DNA from: Siphonodentalium dalli
Lineage: Eukaryota; Mollusca; Scaphopoda; Gadilida; Siphonodentaliidae
Assembly (NCBI GenBank): GCA_032622095.1
Contig: CP136067.1
Coordinates: forward strand, 120,439,030-120,503,029
DNA length: 64,000 bases
Direction: 5' to 3'
The stretch's first letter is position 1, and every line of letters begins with the position of its first letter. The notes beneath the pieces were generated by a model that did not search any database, was not told the DNA's origin, and saw nothing but the letters and a program-made list of their open reading frames with translations. Shown here piece by piece: positions 12,701 to 21,700 of this stretch. A program made the position numbers and the translations under genes.

Positions 12701-15700
12701 CATAAGAATAGTTTCAACACACAAAAATATGTTATCAGTCATTAATATACGAACAAAGTTTATCTTTTCCTCCATGTTCTTCTTGGTGGTGATGTTTCTA
12801 CAGACTTTTATAATTTTCTTGGGTTATCAGGTGGAACGACATCATTCACTTGGGGGGCCACTAAATGGTCATAGACTCAGGCCTCAAACTATGGTGCTGG
12901 ACATAAGCAGAATGAGGTCTCCAGAGGTCCATAGTGTCACTAAATTCATCCTCTGGGGACCTCATTCTGCATGGCCTCATCTGCTATGGGAGACCTAAAC
13001 ACAGATTTAAGTTCCCAGATGGTGAACATGGTGATGTGCACCCATTGGGCAGCTTGATTATGTATTGTGTCGTTCAGGGATATAGAGAAACAAAACTAAA
13101 AAAGAAAAAGAAACTTTCAAAAAGAAACTAAAAAATTTGATAATTTAATAAAGAAACTTTCCAGTGAAGATGAGGTCTAAGCAGAATGAGGTATCCAGAG
13201 GTGAATTTGGTGATGCTAGCCCAATTCACCCTCTGGGGGACCTCATTCTGTAAATGTCCGGCACCATATTTTGGGGCCTGCATAGACTCATAGTCAACTC
13301 CAAGACATGTTCTATGCATTAAATATATCGTATTTGGTCAACAATATTTTGATCATGACACAGTTCTACAGCTATACATAAAGTAATTGACCAACTCTAA
13401 TGCTGTGTCACCCCGATAATAACATGGTATTATACCGTGATAACCTCCAACACTGCGGTAAGATTACCGGTTACTATCACTTCATCACCACAGTTACACC
13501 GCGATGCATGTGGTCACAGTTTGTGATACCAGGTTGATTTTTATGGACAATACACTAGGCAGACCTGGCATTATTTATGGCTCTGCACACTCATTTTTCT
13601 GCGTGCCTGAGACTAAGTCAAGCCCTGTTCCATGTGTAAGGTGGATAATACATCGGTTCATAGTATTCTAAGTACAGGATATGAGAATGCTTGATATAAA
13701 ATTTGTATATAGTGGGTTAAATGTAGCATGCCATGAACTTCACACATCGCCTGGTGTCATGCCAAATTGATTGGCATTACACATGCAGGCATGAAAGTAA
13801 AATGCAGTGATTCATCTTATATCTGTGGAACTTTTAACATATTATTTTTTTCAACATTCGGTCTGACGACCGCTAATAGACCGTGGTATTAAAACCGCAT
13901 GGTATCGTAGCTCCACCCCGTTTTTCAGGTCAATTACTTTGAGGATAGAGGCAGTTCTAATTACCAATATCGAGGAGACGTTCTCCCAGTCTTGTTAGCT
14001 TCCAGTTTTCTAACATTTCTCTTTCCATATATTGCTCTCTCCGTCCATGAAATAGAACTTTGACTATACTCTGAAAGCAGATAGAAACACCGTTTGCCAT
14101 GAGGAACAATGAAGAGTAAATACAGTAATGCCCTAAGTAATCGACTCATTAACCACAGCAGATTTATGGGTAACTTTTCAGGATTTAGTCGGAAATATGG
14201 CTTGTTGCAATTTCCGATGATTGGCAACAAGCCTTATTTCCGACTAAATCCTGAAAAGTTGCCCATAATTCTGCTGTGGTTAAGGAGTCGATTACTTAGG
14301 GCATTACTGTATATGGCATACTCAATGCCAGGAATCTACGTCACCAATCAAGTCTCTCTCCAACCCAACACTGTTTTTATTTAAAATTTGTTAAAAACAT
14401 ATTTATACCACGATCGCCTATCTTACTATATAAATAAAGCCATCTGTTTAAATTTTACATTTAATCAACATAAACTTCGCAGAGTGGATTAAACTTTCTC
14501 CATACAATTTGAACGGAAAAGTGTTTATCCATCGCATTGTAAAGATCGTGGCATAAACTTCGCAGAGTGGATTAAACTTTCTCCATACAATTTGAACGGA
14601 AAAGTGTTAGGATAGGATAGGATAGGATAATTTTATTTACAATATACACACATGGAAAGTACAATTACAAATAAATATAATATTTATAGACTATACATGT
14701 ATATTGTTTATACATCGCATTGTAAAGATCGTGGAATAAACAAAATATACGCATAGTGTTTCTGAATAACAAATTTAATCCACTCGTGGGATTGGCGATT
14801 TACACCACTCTCTGAAGCTCGTGGTGTAAATCGCCAATCCCACTCGTGGATTAAATTTGTTATTCAGAAACACTATGTGTATATTCTATATATGATCATT
14901 TGTCTGACAGAAAAACTAGTAATTGAGCTGTGGAAATTCACAATATACATTAAAAAATCATGAAAAAAACATATTTATAACTGAAATTTACAAGGACAAT
15001 AGGTATCGATTGTGCCCCGATTTTGAATATCGAACACACCCCATCCATTTAATAGATGTTCGTAAAATGCACATAATTCGTGTAGGTACAATAACTCCTG
15101 CAACAAATATCTAGCTCTTCCACTGCATCCGTTCCAGATAGGAGCTGAAGTGACAGCATAGAGATTACATTAGTGATATAGGTACCTGGCCCTGATATAA
15201 GATAATAGGTATCTTGGACACTGAACTCAGTTGGAACCAACGTCGATTAAACAATTCAAACACACAGAAGGGGAAATAATAAGAACATGAAATGTCCCAG
15301 CCATTGAATTTATAGAAATGGCTGATCAGGTGGCTGGTGTCCGGTTGGTTATTGGGAATCAGGAATTGGGAGAGAACCTCTAGGCATTTGCCAGTGCACA
15401 AATAAACATACCGTAGGTATTTCTTATCGAGTTTGTTATGCACCTGATTGTGGATTCAGGTGCGCAATTTTGCTTTGGCACCTAATGGGAAATAAAAGTT
15501 ATAACCAATGCGTGTGCATGTAACTATGTATCTAATACACTCAGTGCTGTGTGCTATTTTAATCGAATAACACTTCAAACAAAATAAAAATGTTCCTTGG
15601 TAGTGTTTCATTGTGACTCTGAATCTATATCACCATGTGCTTACGAGTATTGAGCGATGATTTTGTAATGTCATTGATTGTTTTGACAATGTTGTCTCTT

Positions 15701-18700
15701 CGATTCCTTTGATCGCATGCAACACACACCTATTGAACAGCACGCACTGACCATTACGGGTTAAAAAACACTGTTGTATAGCCTTGTATGCTGACATCTC
15801 GGACAATCATTGTTAACTCAACCCTTACTTTGCTGCATTTTATTAGTTAATTATTGAGTAAACTTAACCCTTTGAGTGCCAGGTCGATTTTTGTAGCAAC
15901 CCATATACCCTGTGCCAATGCATTCTCTTATATATGCGAGTCGACCATAGGGGCGCAACTTTTTGTGCTCTACTTTTCAATTCCAGGCATGCAATGGCAT
16001 GCAAGAGAAATTGTGCACCTCAAAAACGAAGGCCTGTCAATTGACTACTTATCGACTAGTGACCATCGACTAGTAAATTCCCTAATAATTTCAACACTAT
16101 TAGTATCTCTGTCAATTATATCTTGGACACTGAACTATTAGTTATATCCTTCATGAATGCTCTGCATTCATAGAAGAATTAAACAAAAATCGAAAAAAAA
16201 TACCTACGGTACGTTTATTCATTCACCGGCAAATGCCTAGAGATTCTCTCCCAATTCCTGATTCCCAATAACCAACCGGACACCGGCCACCTGATCAGCC
16301 ATTTCTATAAATTCAATGGCTGGGACATTTCATGTTTGAATGAAAATGTAACCATGACTAGCAAGACTAGTTTGATTAAAACCAGAGATAGCCAATATAG
16401 AAATGGAATACTTCGTAATAAACAATTAAATTCAATACCATGTGCGGATGCTTTGAAAATATTTTAGGGAGCCTCGCATATATAAGAGAATACATTGGCC
16501 TAACAATAATTACCTTGACCTTGTAAGCCAGTGCATTCTTATATATGCGAGGCTCCCTATGGGAGACTCGCATATATAAGAGAATGCACTGGCACAGGGT
16601 CTTTAAGGCTGCAGCAGCACAGCTCCCATCATGAAAGGGTTAAGGTACATGGTATATTCAGAAAATTTGAAATGATGCAGCAATTTGAAAAGATTGAATA
16701 CATTACATGTACATATTTCTCTTGTGTGTCGATATCTCCAATTCTCTTCAACTGTATTTCATATGATTGCCCTGTAAGAAAAACAATTAAAAACTAGAGA
16801 TGGGACTGTCACAGTGTCACTAAGGAGTAAGTGCAGTGCAAATTGACAAAATTGATAGTAGCCATAATAAAATTATTATCTTCTTTTTTTTTAAACATAG
16901 TATAAAAGCTCAGAAAAATTATACATGTTGCTATAAATTTTAAGTAAAAAAGAGGGATAACTCCACTAAAAAAGTCAGACGGAGCTCATAATCGCAGGTT
17001 CCCATAATACTAAATATATGTGCCAAGATTTTTAAAAATTGACAGAAAAATGTAGGAATACAAGCTTGGACAAGTTGCATACACACGACACACAAAATTT
17101 AATTTTTGAAAAACTTGCAATAATGAATATAAAAACAAAGTTTATCTATTTCTATGACAGGCTTTAATATATTATTGGACATTTACCCACTGCTAGTGGA
17201 TTGGGTCCCTTTAATGATTCAACTTTCATCTCTTTGTACTTGGCGTTCAGTGGTTGTGAGCATTAGATGGTTTATAAACAGGCCCTGCCAATACCTAACA
17301 CGCAGGCCTTAAAATGCATAAAATTTTGCGAGATTCAAAATATAGCATTTCTACAGAGATTCAACTGATTTATTGAGAATCAAATTGAGAACAATGATTC
17401 CGATTCTCGTCATATTGTAAGCCCTGAAAATGGGGCTGTTTGCAGGGCCTAGGCCTGTAGGCCTAGGCCTGTAGGCCCCGTCAAAATGCAAAGCATGGAT
17501 GAGGTACCTTGATTGAGGTATGTCAGTGTCTCTTCATTAATCTTCACGGCCGGTGACGTAGCTGCACACAGAATGTACTGGAACCTGGATGAAAACAAAA
17601 TAGGACAATAAAAACATGTTTGTTTGTTTTCTCCATGTTGTCTCGCCAGGCTTTGTGGCAGTTTTGTCATAGCCCAACTTCTTATTAAATTTTTCTATGA
17701 TAAACGGCCAATTTGAATGAGAAACAGTCTCATTTCATGTGATTGAGCAAATCCCATAGCAGGAATTACTCAGAAGCTTAATCACCAACAATAAAGCAAT
17801 ATTTTAAGAATAATTTTGTCACATAATATGTGTTTTTACATTTAATCATATATTAAGTTATAATACATATATTATATTAAGAGAATGCATTGGCACGGGG
17901 TTTTCTCAAAATTTCAGGAAGTTCCACCCATGAAAGGGTTAAGGCGCTTTAACCCCGAGATTCGACGGGAGCTGCTCTGGTGCAGATTAAATATCATGTG
18001 CCAGTGCATTCTCTTATATATATATATATCGAGTCTCCCATAGGGAGCCTCACATATATAAGAGAATGCCAGTCCTTCGAATTTGGAAAACGTAGGTGCG
18101 CGATATATCGCTCGGAGCTTTTGGGATTTGCGTGCGCCTTTTTTGAGGGAGCACAATTCAAATTAACATCGATGAAATGATTACTGAATAAAGACAAACA
18201 CAAGTATAATGATACACACGTATAATTCCAAGTGTGGCAACAGAAACAGAAATAAAAACATGTTTATATTATACAATAGTCCACATGATAATAACATCAA
18301 CAATCCCGGTGAATCTGATCACGGTAATTAGTCGACTTCCGCCTCTGAGAGCGCATGCTCATCAGACTCGATTAAAGCTTCAAACTCGGAAGTGGAATCC
18401 GAATCGCTACCGGAATCAGATTGCCAGGAAGCAAACTACTTTTAAAATTTTGATTAGTATATAGCTAGTCAATTATTGTAATTGAATAGCATCCATTCCG
18501 AATTGAATAGCTATTTTTATGGGCCTAATATCTCGGTGAATTAAAAGTAATAATGTCACACCTGTGAATTACGTCCCAGTGAGCACAAGCGACAGCTTGT
18601 CAGGGACTAATTTGTCACATATTATCTTTAGAATTAGCGCTTTTAAGATTGCACACTTTTGCCCTTTTAGGCAGTGTCACCATCACTATCCGACATGAAT

Positions 18701-21700
18701 GATGATACAGTATAAACCCTAATCTAATATTCAAATGAATCGGCGAATCCCGCATGCCGAAACATCAAACGAGGCCGCCAATGAATTGACACGCTTTTTG
18801 CGGGAACTCGCATGTGCAGCAGTTGTGATGAGGTGTCACCCCAATCATTGAGTGCGAAAGACGCCGCTTTGATCTTTGTCACCAGGTTCGTAATCAACGT
18901 CATCCCTGCTGAGAAAGATACATGGTGAATAGTCTTGTCGGCGTTTAACCATTGGTGTGTTGTTTGTTAAAATCTCGTACACTGGTTGCAATTTCCGAGG
19001 CGCGCATTTGAAATTTTCGGCGTACGCATTTAATAACTCGCTGGTTTTTAGATCCGCGCGCGCCAGGGCGCGCAACCGCAATTGCGCGCCTCAAAATCGA
19101 AGGACTGGAATGCACTAGCTTACAAGGTCAAGTTAAATATTGTTAGGCCGATGCATTCTCATATATATGCGAGGCTCCCTTTGGGAGACTCACATATATA
19201 AGAGAATGCATTGACACAGGGTTTTCGCAAAAGTTCAGGAAGTTCCAGTCATGAAAGGGTTAAGGCAATTTAAACTGGAGGTTCATGACAGGAGCTGTGC
19301 TGATGAAGCATTAAAGATCCTGTGTCAGTGCATTATCTTAAATATGCAAGTGTCTCCCACAGGGAGCCTCACATATATAAGAGAATGCACTGGCATACAA
19401 GGCCAAGATAAATATTGTTAGGCCAATGTATTCTCTTATATATGTGAGGTTCCCTCACATATATACCGTAAGATAATGCATTGTACACGGTTTTCACACA
19501 ATTTCATGAAGCTGCCGTCATGGAAGGGTTAAATAATGAAATAACACTTACTCCATTTCCTGCTTAAACACGGGTAATGCCATCAGAGCTTCACTGTAAT
19601 AAAAATAAAACAGTAAATTTTTGTAGTATTATGTAGTATTATGTATTAATATGTAGAATTATGTAGTATTATGTAGTATTTTGTAGTATCAACAATACCT
19701 TTTCAGCATAGATTTTTTCTGGGTGATTTTTCAGTTATCAATATGTTTGCATTGCAACGGCGACTGATAGATGCTGTTCCTTGATGGCAGCAGTGTAATC
19801 TGGCTATAAAACGGGGAACTGCTAATTGGTGGTAGTATGTCTTTAAAGACATATTATGGCCTTGTTCAGTTGTGTGAAACAGATTAGTTAGTACTACATG
19901 TCAACTGGAGGAATGTCGCCAAACAAACCGACCATTCTACTCCATAGAAGACATCGTCTGAACTACGCTCAATTTTAAATATTTACTCATCGATTCAGGA
20001 TGCAACTATCGGCAATAAACTAATAAAAACAATTATGCAATCAAGAGCAACAGCACATAGTAAATATATAACAATGACAGTGTGCATTGTCAATTTGGAT
20101 AATATATTTGTAAAAATAACTACTTTGAGCAAGATTATTCTCCATGTCTATTTGACATCGGATTATTTTACATCACTTTAAATGTCTTCTTGAACAGTGC
20201 CAGTCTTATAACCCTTTACCCAACAGAACGGCCCTGTGACAATGCATTCTCTTATATATGCGAGTCGACCATAGGTCGCCTCGCATATATAAGAGAATGC
20301 ATTGGCTCAACACATTAAAAATTATAAAATTGTTAAAGAATGTAAGAAAAAATGGTAAAAAGTGTTAAAAAAAAGAGTTTTTTTAAGCCAATGCATTCTC
20401 TTATATATGCGAGGCGACCTATGGTCGACTCGCATATATAAGAGAATGCATTGGCACAGGGCATAACTGTAACTATCACAATGTGGTCAAGGAGCCGGTT
20501 CCAATGATATCCATATTTGTATGGTTATATTGAGACAGACCGAAGATATTTTAGGCTGTTGAAGCTTTATTTGGGCGGTTTTGGCCGGTTTGTTGAGTAA
20601 AGGGTTAATATATTATTTTGTCTCAGCACATTGAGCAGAAAGCCATATTTTTATAAACACAATACAAGAGGTTGCACATCATCGGGTGCTAGCATACCAC
20701 AATGATGCCAAATTGAAAGATGGAAATGACCGAATTTAATTTTAAATAAATGAGATATCTGCAAAAATGGACAAAATACCAAGATTTCCAGATAACCAAA
20801 GAAGAATAACTCTAGAATGGAAACACAAATGCCATGTTGAAAGCAGTCATAATGGTGAACATCCATGTACTAAATTTCAAATTCAGATCCGATGACCCAT
20901 GTCTGAGATATACATGTATGTCCCAAAGGACAGAAAATCACTATTTCACGATGAACAAAGAATGATAACTGTAGAACAGAAATCGTGAACAATGTCTTTT
21001 AACCCTTTACCCAACAAAACGGCCAAAACCGTCCAAATAAAGCTTCAACAGCCTAAAATATCTTCGGTCTGTCTCAATAGAACCATACAAATATGGATAT
21101 CATTGGAACCGGCTCTTTGGCCACATTGTGATAGTTACAGTTATGCCCTGTGCCAATGCATTCTCTTATATATGCGAGTCGACCACAGGTCGCCTCGCAT
21201 ATATAAGAGAATGCATTGGCCTAAAAAAAATCTTACTTTTTACCATTTTTTCTTACATTCTTTAACAATTTTATAATTTTTAATGTGTTAAGCCAATGCA
21301 TTCTCTTATATATGCGAGGCGACCTATGGTCGACTCGCATATATAAGAGAATGCATTGGCACAGGGCCCTTCTGTTGGGTAAAGGGTTAAAAGTACTCCG
21401 ATGCCGAAATTCCATACCAATTTCATTCAGATCAGATATATGCCAGACAGACGAACTGCTAGAAAGACGGACAAAGTAAATCCATCAGACCACTATTTAT
21501 AAATGGGTCTGTAGTTAAAGGTAGTCAATCCTATTCGATGGTCCCCATATCATCAGATTCCAACAACAGCAACATTTTTATTGCCCAAAAATAATGCTAA
21601 CCATTGTCAACTACATGTATAGTATAAAATTGTGCAAAACGTGTTATTTATCAACATGTTGTTAGACGAAATTTGGCCTTATTATCAACACAAAGCCTCT

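Noticed and set aside
13411-13918. A further hAT-like element based on 'ggtattataccgtgata' and 'accgcatggtatcg' sequences
   Set aside because: The two ends do not form a convincing inverted repeat and no target duplication was found.
18845-19081. Transposase gene for the 18070-19107 element
   Set aside because: The 78-codon ORF shows no catalytic motif or family resemblance that I can support.
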